Positions 25,880-34,304 of a DNA stretch of 64,000 nt are shown in pieces. Position numbers and translations under genes: made by a program. Source of the stretch: Sphingobium boeckii (GTDB lineage: Bacteria; Pseudomonadota; Alphaproteobacteria; Sphingomonadales; Sphingomonadaceae); assembly GCF_014199215.1 (NCBI RefSeq), contig NZ_JACIJC010000005.1, forward strand, positions 372,001 through 436,000, given 5' to 3'. Every line of letters begins with the position of its first letter. The first letter of the stretch is position 1. Below the pieces are notes generated by a model. The model saw only the letters and a program-made list of their open reading frames with translations, was not told the DNA's origin and did not search any database.

Positions 25880-26623
25880 CTATTCCTGCCGCTTGGCCCG
25901 CTGCCAGAGCGTTTCCTTGGCCTCAAGGGAAAGGTCTGCGAACGCATCGCCGGCGATGTCCTCCATCACCCTGAACCGCCCCTCGAACTTCCGATTGGCC
26001 CGGCGCAGCGCGACCTCGGGATCAATGCCCCGATGGCGCGCCCAATTGACCACGGCGAAGAGCAGATCGCCAAATTCATCCTCAAGCGCCTCCGCGCTGT
26101 CGGCCTGTTCGATTTCAAGCACTTCCTCGTCGATCTTCGCACGCGCGCCCGAGGGATCGGGCCAGTCGAAGCCGGTGCGCGCGGCGCGCTTCTGCAGTTT
26201 TTCCGCACGCATCAGCGCCGGGAGCGCCAGCGCGACACCCGCCAGTGCGCTCTGATCGTCCTTCTGGCCGCGCTCGGCGGCCTTGATGACCTCCCATTGC
26301 GCATGGCCATCCGCACGCGGATCGAATCCGAACACATGCGGATGACGGCGCGTCATCTTGTCGCAGATGGCGGTTACGACATCGGTCAGCGCGAAATGAC
26401 CGGCTTCCTCGGCGATGCGCGCATGGAACACGACCTGCAGCAGCAGATCGCCAAGCTCGTCCTTGAGATCCGCCATATCGTCGCGCGCGATCGCGTCGGC
26501 CACTTCATGCGCTTCCTCGATCGTATACGGCGCGATCGTCGCGAAACTCTGCTCGATATCCCAGGGGCAACCCGTCTCGGGATCGCGCAATCGGACCATG
26601 ATTTCGACGAGAGGGGTGATCAT
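25880..26623 (-). CDS. mazG: Nucleoside triphosphate pyrophosphohydrolase MazG
   Basis: A 247-residue two-domain MazG that hydrolyses NTPs/dNTPs to monophosphates and diphosphate, a house-cleaning role. The first MazG domain shows CPWDIEQSF and the metal-binding EEAHEVADAI with ELGDLLLQVVFH; the second repeats the pattern as EEVLEIEQA and EFGDLLFAVVNWARH. ATG 26623 is used; GTG 26632 is in frame, has AAGG just upstream and could be the true start. Confidence 0.95.
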   Translation of the reverse strand: MITPLVEIMVRLRDPETGCPWDIEQSFATIAPYTIEEAHEVADAIARDDMADLKDELGDLLLQVVFHARIAEEAGHFALTDVVTAICDKMTRRHPHVFGFDPRADGHAQWEVIKAAERGQKDDQSALAGVALALPALMRAEKLQKRAARTGFDWPDPSGARAKIDEEVLEIEQADSAEALEDEFGDLLFAVVNWARHRGIDPEVALRRANRKFEGRFRVMEDIAGDAFADLSLEAKETLWQRAKRQE

Positions 26624-26644
26624 AGGGGGCACGCCTTGGATGGA

Positions 26645-26678
26645 TATAAAAGTTCGATAATATACATTATGTAAAATT
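26645..26678 (-). promoter_or_regulatory. AT-rich promoter region of mazG
   Basis: A strikingly AT-rich 34-base patch in a GC-rich neighbourhood, containing the near-palindrome TACATTATGTA at 26663-26673. It lies 20-55 bases upstream of mazG and just past the stop of the aspartic protease gene. It is likely the mazG promoter; no exact -35/-10 pair is assigned. Confidence 0.45.
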
Positions 26679-26686
26679 CAGAGCGA

Positions 26687-27283
26687 TCAGGATTCAAGGA
26701 TGAGGGTGCTCCCCTCAACCCGCCAGCTCTTGAGAGAGCTCAGGAAATTCATCCCGAGCAAATTCATCTCGCTCATGCCGGGCATCACGATCACGCCGAC
26801 ATCCGCGCGTTTGATCGGGCCGAGTTCGATCGTTGCCATCCGCGCGCGCCGGCCTTCGGCCATGCCATTGGCGGTATCGACGATCACCGGATAGCCGCTT
26901 TCATCGACCGCGACGTTCGCGGCCTTGGCTGCATCCGAGGTCAGCGACGTCGTCGTCGCGCCGGTGTCGATCATGAAGCGCACCGGGCGTCCGTTGACGC
27001 TGGCGTTGACGCTGAAATGCCCATCATCGCCGCGCGCGATCCTGAGTGTGCCGCCGACCGCATCCTCGCTCTGGCCTGCGCCGGCGAGCTTCACGCGGTT
27101 CCAAAGGCCGCCGAAATCATCCTTGAGCGCGTAGAGCATGAAACCGAAGCCGAAGATCGCCACCCAGGCCAAGGCCATTTTGGCGGTATCCTTGAGCGGC
27201 AACCGTCGCGCGGCGAGCGAACTGGCGACCAGCACGAGGCAGCCCAAGGCTGCGACCAACTGCATATTGTCGCTCTCGCTCAT
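26687..27283 (-). CDS. Membrane-anchored retropepsin-like aspartic protease (TIGR02281-type)
   Basis: A 198-residue protein with two N-terminal membrane segments (LVAALGCLVLVASSLA and MALAWVAIFGFGFMLYAL) and a periplasmic clan AA protease domain. The active-site triad Asp-Thr-Gly is in FMIDTGATTTSL and the flap region in NGMAEGRRARMATIELG; the domain ends with LLGMNFLSSLKSWRVEG. Such single-domain proteases probably dimerise. The start overlaps the upstream hydrolase stop (ATGA), making it the last gene of a long leftward operon. Confidence 0.88.
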   Translation of the reverse strand: MSESDNMQLVAALGCLVLVASSLAARRLPLKDTAKMALAWVAIFGFGFMLYALKDDFGGLWNRVKLAGAGQSEDAVGGTLRIARGDDGHFSVNASVNGRPVRFMIDTGATTTSLTSDAAKAANVAVDESGYPVIVDTANGMAEGRRARMATIELGPIKRADVGVIVMPGMSEMNLLGMNFLSSLKSWRVEGSTLILES

Positions 27284-28047
27284 CCGATCTCGATCTCCAA
27301 GCCGTCCCATCCCGGCTCCACATTATCCGGCAGCGCCGCCGCCAATGTGGCATAATCCATGGATTGGTCCATATGCGTCAGCACCGCATGACGCACATCG
27401 AGCGCCGCAATCCAGCCCAGCGTTTGCGCGAGATGCGGGTGTGTCGGATGCGGTCTGTAGCGCAGCGCATCAACCGCCCAAAGATCCAGGCCTTCGAACA
27501 GTTTCTGCATATTATCAGTCAAGATATTAAAATCAGTTGAATATCCGATCGAACCTTCGGGGCCATCGAAGCGCAAGCCGGCCGAGGTGATGGTCCCATG
27601 CGGCTGATCCGTGACGCGGATGCGGATATCACCGATGGTCCAGTCATCCTCGAGCAAGGCACCGGACACCGTGGGCGGATAACCGTCGCGACCGTAAAAG
27701 GCGTAAGCGAAACGGTGTTGCAGCGAGGCCAGCGTGTCAGGCCGCGCATAGCCGGTGACCGGGCGGCCGCGCGCGTGGAACAACTGCCGCAGATCGTCGA
27801 TCCCGTGGCAATGATCGGCATGGTCATGCGTCCAGATCACCGCATCCACATCGTCCACGTCGGCGCTCAGCAATTGTTCGCGCAGATCGGGCGACGTATC
27901 GACCAGAATGCGTGTGGTTTCACTTTCGACGATGATCGAGGCGCGGCGTCGGCGGTTTTTGGGATTGGTCGGATCGCAATCGCCCCAGTCATTGCCGATC
28001 CGCGGCACGCCCGATGATGTGCCGCACCCGAGGATGCGCAGCTTCAC
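27280..28047 (-). CDS. MBL-fold metal-dependent hydrolase (PhnP-like)
   Basis: A 255-residue metallo-beta-lactamase fold enzyme resembling PhnP-type phosphodiesterases. Features are the N-terminal ILGCGTSSGVPRIG, two metal ligand-rich cysteine/aspartate positions in DWGDCDPTNPKNRRRRAS, the HxHxDH signature in WTHDHADHCHGID, and later His residues in PTHPHLAQTLG and LTHMDQSMDY. The start is GTG 28047, overlapping the tatD stop as GTGA; tatD-MBL pairs downstream of metG are a recurrent alphaproteobacterial arrangement. Substrate unknown. Confidence 0.9.
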   Translation of the reverse strand: MKLRILGCGTSSGVPRIGNDWGDCDPTNPKNRRRRASIIVESETTRILVDTSPDLREQLLSADVDDVDAVIWTHDHADHCHGIDDLRQLFHARGRPVTGYARPDTLASLQHRFAYAFYGRDGYPPTVSGALLEDDWTIGDIRIRVTDQPHGTITSAGLRFDGPEGSIGYSTDFNILTDNMQKLFEGLDLWAVDALRYRPHPTHPHLAQTLGWIAALDVRHAVLTHMDQSMDYATLAAALPDNVEPGWDGLEIEIG

Positions 28048-28820
28048 GCGGTCGCCCGGCTGAACAGTGTGCGGAAATTGCGGCTCGTCTGTTCGGCCAG
28101 TGTCTCCACGCTGACACCGCGCAACGTGGCGAGAAACCGCGCGGTATCCGCGACATAACCGGGTTCGCAGGTCTTGCCGCGGTGCGGCACGGGGGCCAGG
28201 AAGGGCGAGTCGGTTTCGATCAACAGCCGGTCCGCGGGCAGCCGCGCGGCGGTGTCCTGCAGATCCTTGGCGTTCTTGAACGTCACGATGCCGGAAATGG
28301 AGATATAAAGTCCCATTTCCAGTGCCTTGTCTGCGAAGGCTCCACTGGCTGTGAAGCAATGGATCACACCGGGATAAGCCCCCTTCCCCATTTCCTCCGC
28401 CATGATCGCGGCGGTATCCTCCTCGGCATCGCGGGTGTGAACGATCAGCGGCAGCCCGGTCTCGCGTGAGGCCGCGATATGGCTGCGGAAGCTCGTCTGC
28501 TGCCGGGCGCGGTCCGAATGATCGTAATAATAATCAAGGCCGGTCTCGCCGATCCCGATCACCCTGCGGTGCGCGGCCTTGGCCACCAGTTTGGCGGTAT
28601 CCACATCGGGATGCTGATCGGCCTCATGCGGATGGATGCCGACCGTGGCCCAGACGTCCGCCGCGCGCTCGGCGGTGGCGATCACATCATCCCATTCGCT
28701 TTCGCGCGTGGCGATGTTGAGCATGGTGCTGACCCCAGCCGCCCGCGCGCGTGCCAGAACGCCGAGCTGATCCTCGATCAATCCCTTATAATTCAGGTGA
28801 CAATGGCTATCGATGAACAT
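28044..28820 (-). CDS. tatD: TatD-family metal-dependent deoxyribonuclease
   Basis: A 258-residue TIM-barrel hydrolase (YcfH/TatD group), a metal-dependent 3-prime to 5-prime DNase of repair or quality control. Metal ligands are in DSHCHLNY, GETGLDYYYDHS (Glu), IVHTRDAEEDT (His), VIHCFTAS (His) and IETDSPFLAP (Asp). It begins five bases after metG. Confidence 0.94.
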   Translation of the reverse strand: MFIDSHCHLNYKGLIEDQLGVLARARAAGVSTMLNIATRESEWDDVIATAERAADVWATVGIHPHEADQHPDVDTAKLVAKAAHRRVIGIGETGLDYYYDHSDRARQQTSFRSHIAASRETGLPLIVHTRDAEEDTAAIMAEEMGKGAYPGVIHCFTASGAFADKALEMGLYISISGIVTFKNAKDLQDTAARLPADRLLIETDSPFLAPVPHRGKTCEPGYVADTARFLATLRGVSVETLAEQTSRNFRTLFSRATA

Positions 28821-28825
28821 GGGAC

Positions 28826-30376
28826 TCAGGCCTCTGCCGGCATTTCCAGCCGCGGGAAGATGCCCGTGGGCGGCGCGAGCGTAAAGCCTGAGGCGGCTAG
28901 ACGGTCATACCATTGCTCATCCTCCAGCGCGGCATAGTCGCGGCCCTCGGCGTTCAACTGATCGAGCAACCGCGCCGAGGCGTCCGGGATGATCGGGCTG
29001 ATCGCGATGGCCAAATCGCGGATAGCGCGGACCAGCGTCTCCAGCACCGCGTTCATCCGCTCCGGATCGGTCTTGCGCAGCGCCCAGGGTGCCTGGGCGT
29101 CGATATATTGATTGCAGGCGAACACGCCGCGCAGCCATGCCTCGATCCCCTGCGAAAGCCCGAGATCGGCAAATGCCGCCGGGACATCCTTGCGTGTGAT
29201 CTGCGCGATCTGGTTGCGCAATTCAGTGTCCGCCGGCTCGCTGCGGCCACCAGTGGGCAAAGTGCCAAGGTTTTTCGCGATAAAGCTCAAGGTGCGCTGG
29301 GCCAGATTGCCGAAGCTGTTGGCCAGATCGGCATTGCAGCGCGATACAATCGCTTCGGCGCTATAGCTGCCATCGTTTCCGAAGGTGACTTCGCTCAGCA
29401 GGAAATAGCGCAATTGATCGACACCGAAGCGTTCGGCAAGCTCGATCGGATCGGCGACATTGCCGAGCGATTTGGACATCTTTTCCCCGCGATTGAGCAG
29501 GAAGCCGTGGCCGAACACCTGTTTTGGCAGAGGAATGTTCGCAGACATCAGGAAGGCCGGCCAGTAAACAGCATGAAAACGCACGATATCCTTGCCGATG
29601 ATATGCACGTCTGCCGGCCAGAATTTGCGGAAATTCTCCGTATCGTCGGGATAGCCGAGGCCGGTGAGATAATTGGTCAGCGCATCGACCCAGACATACA
29701 TCACATGTCCGTCGCTGCCCGGCACCTTTACCCCCCAATCGAAGCTGGTGCGCGAGATCGAGAGATCGGACAGGCCCCCCTCCACGAAGCGCATCACTTC
29801 GTTGCGGCGGCTTTCGGGGCGAATGAAATCGGGATTGTCCGCATAGAGCTTGAGCAAGGGCTCCTGATATTTGGAGAGACGGAAGAACCAGGTCTCCTCG
29901 GCAGTCCAGGTAACGGGTGTCCCCTGGGGCGAGAGCTTAATGCCCCCTTCCCCGTCGGTCAGTTCCTTCTCGTCATAATAGGCTTCGTCGCGAACCGAAT
30001 ACCAGCCTTCATAGCGATCGAGATAGAGATCACCGCTGGCTTCCATCGCCCGCCAGATCGCCTGGCTCGCGGCATGGTGCGCGGGTTCGCTGGTGCGGAT
30101 GAAGCGATCGCACGAAATATTGAGGGCGGCGACCATATCCCGGAAATAGCCGGACATTTCTTCCGCCAGCGCGGGCGTCTCCACGCCCTTGTCGCGCGCG
30201 GTCTGCACCATCTTCAGGCCATGTTCGTCGGTGCCTGTCATGAAGAAGACGTCGCGGCCCATCAGCCGCTGGAAGCGCGCGATCGCGTCGGTGGCAATGG
30301 CCTCATAAGCATGGCCGATATGCGGGCGGCCATTGGGATAGCTGATTGCGGTGGTGATATAGAAAGGGTCTGCCAT
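28826..30376 (-). CDS. metG: Methionyl-tRNA synthetase
   Basis: A 516-residue class I synthetase charging initiator and elongator tRNA-Met. The HIGH-type motif is YPNGRPHIGHAYE near the N-terminus and KMSKS lies around residue 298 (GEKMSKSLGN). The connective domain has no zinc-binding cysteine knuckle, and the C-terminal dimerisation domain is absent, as in short alphaproteobacterial MetG. It lies between holB and tatD. Confidence 0.97.
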   Translation of the reverse strand: MADPFYITTAISYPNGRPHIGHAYEAIATDAIARFQRLMGRDVFFMTGTDEHGLKMVQTARDKGVETPALAEEMSGYFRDMVAALNISCDRFIRTSEPAHHAASQAIWRAMEASGDLYLDRYEGWYSVRDEAYYDEKELTDGEGGIKLSPQGTPVTWTAEETWFFRLSKYQEPLLKLYADNPDFIRPESRRNEVMRFVEGGLSDLSISRTSFDWGVKVPGSDGHVMYVWVDALTNYLTGLGYPDDTENFRKFWPADVHIIGKDIVRFHAVYWPAFLMSANIPLPKQVFGHGFLLNRGEKMSKSLGNVADPIELAERFGVDQLRYFLLSEVTFGNDGSYSAEAIVSRCNADLANSFGNLAQRTLSFIAKNLGTLPTGGRSEPADTELRNQIAQITRKDVPAAFADLGLSQGIEAWLRGVFACNQYIDAQAPWALRKTDPERMNAVLETLVRAIRDLAIAISPIIPDASARLLDQLNAEGRDYAALEDEQWYDRLAASGFTLAPPTGIFPRLEMPAEA

Positions 30377-30420
30377 GAGCGGGCTTTAGGGGGCGGACGG
30401 GATGGGATCAAATCAAACCT

Positions 30421-30509
30421 GTCATTCCCGCGCGGGCGGGCAAATCCAGCCTTTTCATGAGGCATCCGAAAGAAAGAAGAAGCTGGATTCCCGCCTGCGC
30501 GGGAATGAC
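30421..30509. repeat. Palindromic intergenic repeat, family C (REP-like)
   Basis: Left arm 30421-30450 (GTCATTCCCGCG start) and right arm 30482-30509 (ending GCGGGAATGAC) are almost perfect inverted copies around a 31-base loop. This GTCATTCCCGC-type element is a common REP family. It sits inside an operon, between holB and metG, where it could partly terminate or stabilise mRNA segments. Confidence 0.85.
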
Positions 30510-30516
30510 AATGTGA

Positions 30517-31494
30517 CTAACGCGCGGCTTTCGGTGCCAGTCCGGACAGTATCGTCGCCAGTTCGAACACCACGCCCTGCGGATCGAGCGACAGGCCAAC
30601 CGCGCCCCCGGCCAGGTTGCGCGCCTCTTCCCAGCGGCCGAGTGCGTCGTGCAGTGCGGGACCGCTCCGCTCTTTGGCGCGCGCGGCGATGAAGGCGGGC
30701 ACGCGCTGGAGAAAGGCTTCATAGCGCATCTGCGCGGCCTTGGTGGCGAGGCTCTTGGCCAGTGTGGCGCGCGCGGCATTATACGGATCGCCGGTGCGCG
30801 CGATCTCGTCCATCGCACGATCCAGCGTGCCGATGTCCAACCCGGCATAGCCCATGGCGCGGCCGGGGGAGCCCTCCCCCGCCTTCACCAGCGCGTCGAT
30901 CTCGTCGGGCGCGGCATCATCCAGCGTCTCGCGGAGGATGCGGCCCACCACCGGATCCGCCAGCGGACCAAAGCGTAGCACGCGACAGCGCGAACGGATC
31001 GTGGGCAGCAGACGCCCCGGCGCATGACTGACCAGCAGGAACAGGCTGTCCGTCGGCGGCTCTTCCAGATTCTTCAGCAGCGCATTGGCCGCCCCACGCT
31101 CCAGATCGTCGATCGAATCGATCACGATCGCGCGTCGCGTGGAAAAGCTCGGCGTGGTGGCGAACAGCCCCTGCAATCCGCGCACCTGCTCGATATTTAT
31201 GTTGCGCGCATAGTCATTGGTCTTGTCGCGGAAGATGCGTTCAAGCCGCTGGAAATCGGGATGGCTCCCCGCCGCGATATAGCGCGCCGCGGGATGTTCG
31301 GCGGGAACCTCGATCCCGGGTGCGGAGACCGGCCCCATGCCTTCGGCCAGATAGCGCAGCGCCGCCATGTCCGCGAAGCGCGCCTTGCCGACACCCTGCG
31401 GACCGGTCAGCAGCCAGGCATGGTGCATCCGCCCGCTGCCGATCGCATCGGAAAAGGCGGCGATTTCAGTGTCATGGCCATAAAGCGACGTCAT
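30517..31494 (-). CDS. holB: DNA polymerase III delta-prime subunit
   Basis: A 325-residue clamp-loader subunit of the AAA+ family. The P-loop region LLTGPQGVGKARFADMAALR is kept, but the cysteines that bind zinc in E. coli delta-prime are absent. The sensor region has RRAIVIDSIDDLERGAANALLKNLEEPP and the SRC motif appears as TIRSRCRVLRF. It overlaps tmk by ATGA; tmk-holB-metG-tatD is a widespread order. Confidence 0.94.
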   Translation of the reverse strand: MTSLYGHDTEIAAFSDAIGSGRMHHAWLLTGPQGVGKARFADMAALRYLAEGMGPVSAPGIEVPAEHPAARYIAAGSHPDFQRLERIFRDKTNDYARNINIEQVRGLQGLFATTPSFSTRRAIVIDSIDDLERGAANALLKNLEEPPTDSLFLLVSHAPGRLLPTIRSRCRVLRFGPLADPVVGRILRETLDDAAPDEIDALVKAGEGSPGRAMGYAGLDIGTLDRAMDEIARTGDPYNAARATLAKSLATKAAQMRYEAFLQRVPAFIAARAKERSGPALHDALGRWEEARNLAGGAVGLSLDPQGVVFELATILSGLAPKAAR

Positions 31495-32126
31495 GGCGTC
31501 AGATCCGCCAGGGCATCAAGCAGCCGCGCGGTCACCGCGTCCGGCGCACCGGTGGCATCGATGGCTCGGAAGCGCTGCGGATCCCCGGCGGCATATTGCG
31601 CGAAGGCAGCCGCCACGCGCGCATGATAGGCCGCATCGCGTCCGCCGATCCGGTCACTGTCGCCGCGATCGCGCAGAGACGCCCGCCGGGTGGCCTCCGC
31701 CTCGGGCAATTGCAGCAGCAAGGTGCGGTCCGGCAGACGGCCCTCGCTCCCGATCCGGTGCAGCGTCAGGATATCCGCATCCTCCAGCCCGCTCGCGCCC
31801 GACTGATAGGCGCGCGAGCTATCGAGGTATCGGTCGCTCAGCACCCATTGGCCCGCGGCGAGCGCCGGCAGGATCGTCTTTTCGAGATGATCGGCGCGGG
31901 CGGCGGCGAACAGCAAGGCCTCGGCCCGCGGCCCCCAGCGCCCGGCATCGCCCTCCAGCAGCAAGCGGCGGATCGCCTCCGCCCCCTCGCTCCCGCCCGG
32001 CTCACGCGTGACGATCAGATCGATCCCGCGCGCCCGAAGTGCCGTGGCGAGGGCTGCGAGCTGGGTGGACTTGCCGACCCCTTCCCCGCCTTCCAGCGTG
32101 ATGAACCGGCCCGGCCTTCCGGTCAC
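31491..32126 (-). CDS. tmk: Thymidylate kinase
   Basis: A 211-residue kinase making dTDP from dTMP. The P-loop is LEGGEGVGKSTQ, the DR(Y/H) motif is SDRYLDSSRAYQ, and the LID region contains RRASLRDRGDSDRIGG. It overlaps both neighbours by four bases. Confidence 0.96.
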   Translation of the reverse strand: MTGRPGRFITLEGGEGVGKSTQLAALATALRARGIDLIVTREPGGSEGAEAIRRLLLEGDAGRWGPRAEALLFAAARADHLEKTILPALAAGQWVLSDRYLDSSRAYQSGASGLEDADILTLHRIGSEGRLPDRTLLLQLPEAEATRRASLRDRGDSDRIGGRDAAYHARVAAAFAQYAAGDPQRFRAIDATGAPDAVTARLLDALADLTP

Positions 32127-33286
32127 GCGCCGAAGATCGAGAGCAACCCGGCCCAGGCGCGACCGAAGAAACCCGCCTCCGCCACATCGTTCTCGGCCAC
32201 CAAAGGCATCGTCTGCGGCGGGGTATCAGGCGTGGTGACCACGATATCGGCGATATGATCGCCCTTCTTGATCGGGGCTTTGATCGGGCCGTTATACACG
32301 ACGCTGACCTTCATATTCGCCGATGCGCCCGTGGGCAGGGTCACCGCAATGTCGCGCGGCGCGATCAGGCCCACCTCGCCATCCGATCCCAATTGCACCT
32401 CGGCGGTCTGCACGCGCTTGCCCGCAGCCACGATCGGCATCGAACTCCATGCCTTGAAGCCCCAATCGATGAACTTCACCGATTCCTCGATCCGGCCGTT
32501 GAAACTGTCCAGCCCGGCCACGACCATCACGATGCGGCGGTTGTTCTGCACGGCCGAACCCGTGAAGCCATAGCCGGCCTCTTCGGTATGCCCGGTCTTA
32601 AGGCCGTCCGCGCCCGGAATGCGGCCGAGCAAGGGATCGCGATTGGCCTGATCGATCACCTTGCCATCGCTCAGCGTGCGGACGAAATTGGGGCGCGCAT
32701 AATATTGCTTGTAGAGCTTGGGATGGGTTTCGATCGTCGCCTTGGCGAGCTTCACCAGATCGCGCGCGGTGACATAGGAGCGGCCTTCATCGGGCCAGCC
32801 GTTCGATGTGCCGAAATTGCTGTTTTTCAGCCCCAGTTCCTTGGCGCGTGCATTCATGCGGGCGACAAAGGCTTCCTCGGTGCCGGCAATGCCCTCGGCC
32901 AGAACGACACAGGCGTCATTGCCTGAAAGCGTGACCACGCCCTGAAGCAGATCGTCCACGCTGACCATCTCGCCGGTTTCGAGGAACATGGTGGAGCCGG
33001 CTTCGGGGCCATGCCATTTGCGCCAGGTTTCGGGGCGGACCTGGAATTTCTGGTCGAGCTTCAATTTGCCGCTCTGGATCAGATCGAACACGACCATCAC
33101 GGTCATCATCTTCGCCATGGATGCCGGCGGCATCTTCGTGTCCGCGCCCTTGTCGTAAAGCACCGCGCCGGAGGACAGATCCTCCATATAAGCGATGGGC
33201 GCAGCGGACGTGTAGGGCGGTGCCGCAGCGCTGGCGGGAAGGGACAACGCGATGGCGAGAAGCGACGGGATCAGGACGGGTTTCAT
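32123..33286 (-). CDS. D-alanyl-D-alanine carboxypeptidase (DacA/DacC type)
   Basis: A 387-residue low-molecular-weight penicillin-binding protein that trims pentapeptide side chains of peptidoglycan. It has a signal peptide (cleavage after PASAA), the SxxK motif in PPASMAKMMTV, SGN in TLSGNDACV and KTG in LKTGHTEEAGYG. A C-terminal beta domain and an amphipathic tail (FGRAWAGLLSIFG) for membrane attachment follow. rlpA lies 22 bases upstream, so two septal/cell-wall enzymes are co-transcribed with tmk. Confidence 0.95.
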   Translation of the reverse strand: MKPVLIPSLLAIALSLPASAAAPPYTSAAPIAYMEDLSSGAVLYDKGADTKMPPASMAKMMTVMVVFDLIQSGKLKLDQKFQVRPETWRKWHGPEAGSTMFLETGEMVSVDDLLQGVVTLSGNDACVVLAEGIAGTEEAFVARMNARAKELGLKNSNFGTSNGWPDEGRSYVTARDLVKLAKATIETHPKLYKQYYARPNFVRTLSDGKVIDQANRDPLLGRIPGADGLKTGHTEEAGYGFTGSAVQNNRRIVMVVAGLDSFNGRIEESVKFIDWGFKAWSSMPIVAAGKRVQTAEVQLGSDGEVGLIAPRDIAVTLPTGASANMKVSVVYNGPIKAPIKKGDHIADIVVTTPDTPPQTMPLVAENDVAEAGFFGRAWAGLLSIFGA

Positions 33287-33308
33287 CGAAATCTTTCAGT
33301 AACCGGAA

Positions 33309-34304
33309 TCAGCGCCCCGCATCACGCGAGAGCCGTGCTTCCCGATACCCCTTCGCATTGGCCGAACGCAACGCCTCTTTGGCCTGGGCCTCGCTGGGAA
33401 AGGGACCAAAGCGGACGCGGCGGAGCTTGCCCGCCACATCGGTGCGCGCACCGGCCCGTTTCGCAAGCGCATCGGCGCTGGCCGCGCTGGAAAAGGCACC
33501 AAGCTGGACATACCATGTGCCCGTGATCGCGGATTTGGCGGCAGGTTTCGTGGGCGCGGTCTTCGGCTTCAAGAGTTGTGGCGGTGCCGCCTTGGCGGGC
33601 TCTTCGATGATGAAGCGCCCGGTGGGCTTGGCGGTTTGGGCTTGGGCCAACGCGGTGGCGGACGGCCTTGGCGCGGGCCGGGTCACGATTTCGATCGGCG
33701 CGCCGCCCAGCTTGCGGCGCAGCGCCACCAGCAGCGACTTGGGGCTTTCGAGGCGCTCGGGCGCGGCGGCTCCGGCGCGCAGTGCGCTGCGCTCCTGCTC
33801 GGGCGGGTTCACCCGGCGCACGCGCACCGGGGCATGGCCCGTGCCCGCAATCCCGAGCTGACGCGCTGCACCCTGGGAGAGATCGATCAGCCGATCGCCG
33901 GAAAATGGACCCCGATCATTGATGCGCACGAGGATCGTGCGCCCCGTATCGAGCGCTGTTACCTCGACATAGCTGGGCAATGGCAAGGTGCGATGCGCTG
34001 CCGAGATCCCATCGGGATTGAACGCTTCGCCATTGGCCGTGCTGCCGCCACGCAGTTCATCGCCATACCAGCTTGCATAGCCCACTTCATCGTAATTGGG
34101 GATATCGGCGGGCACATAGGTTTTGCCGCCGGCCTCATAGGCCTGGCCGATCTTGACGGGATTATCGGAGACGATGCCGCCCTGCCCCACCCCCATAAGG
34201 GGACGTTGAACGATCGTCCGGTCCCCATTGCGGTCAACCACCGCACAGGAGCACAGGATCAGCAGCGCGCACGCCGCGGTCATTCGTTCAGCGTTTGATC
34301 TCAT
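33309..34304 (-). CDS. rlpA: RlpA-like septal lipoprotein with SPOR domain
   Basis: A 331-residue protein combining an N-terminal lipoprotein-type signal (hydrophobic stretch ending LLILCSC), an RlpA double-psi barrel and a C-terminal SPOR domain. The barrel has GYASWYGDELRGGSTANGE and VRINDRGPFSGDRLIDLS, including the Asp proposed for lytic transglycosylase activity. The SPOR domain (TWYVQLGAFSSAASADALAKR) binds denuded septal glycan. ATG 34304 is favoured; ATG 34283 is a possible shorter start. It overlaps the mltB 3-prime end by 17 bases. Confidence 0.92.
   Translation of the reverse strand: MRSNAERMTAACALLILCSCAVVDRNGDRTIVQRPLMGVGQGGIVSDNPVKIGQAYEAGGKTYVPADIPNYDEVGYASWYGDELRGGSTANGEAFNPDGISAAHRTLPLPSYVEVTALDTGRTILVRINDRGPFSGDRLIDLSQGAARQLGIAGTGHAPVRVRRVNPPEQERSALRAGAAAPERLESPKSLLVALRRKLGGAPIEIVTRPAPRPSATALAQAQTAKPTGRFIIEEPAKAAPPQLLKPKTAPTKPAAKSAITGTWYVQLGAFSSAASADALAKRAGARTDVAGKLRRVRFGPFPSEAQAKEALRSANAKGYREARLSRDAGR

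Noticed and set aside
28913-30460. Long plus-strand frame opposite metG, and similar long antisense frames opposite ntrX, hflX and the Tat/FAD subunit genes
   Set aside because: High-GC codon use leaves antisense frames open; the sense proteins carry intact family motifs and the antisense ones none.
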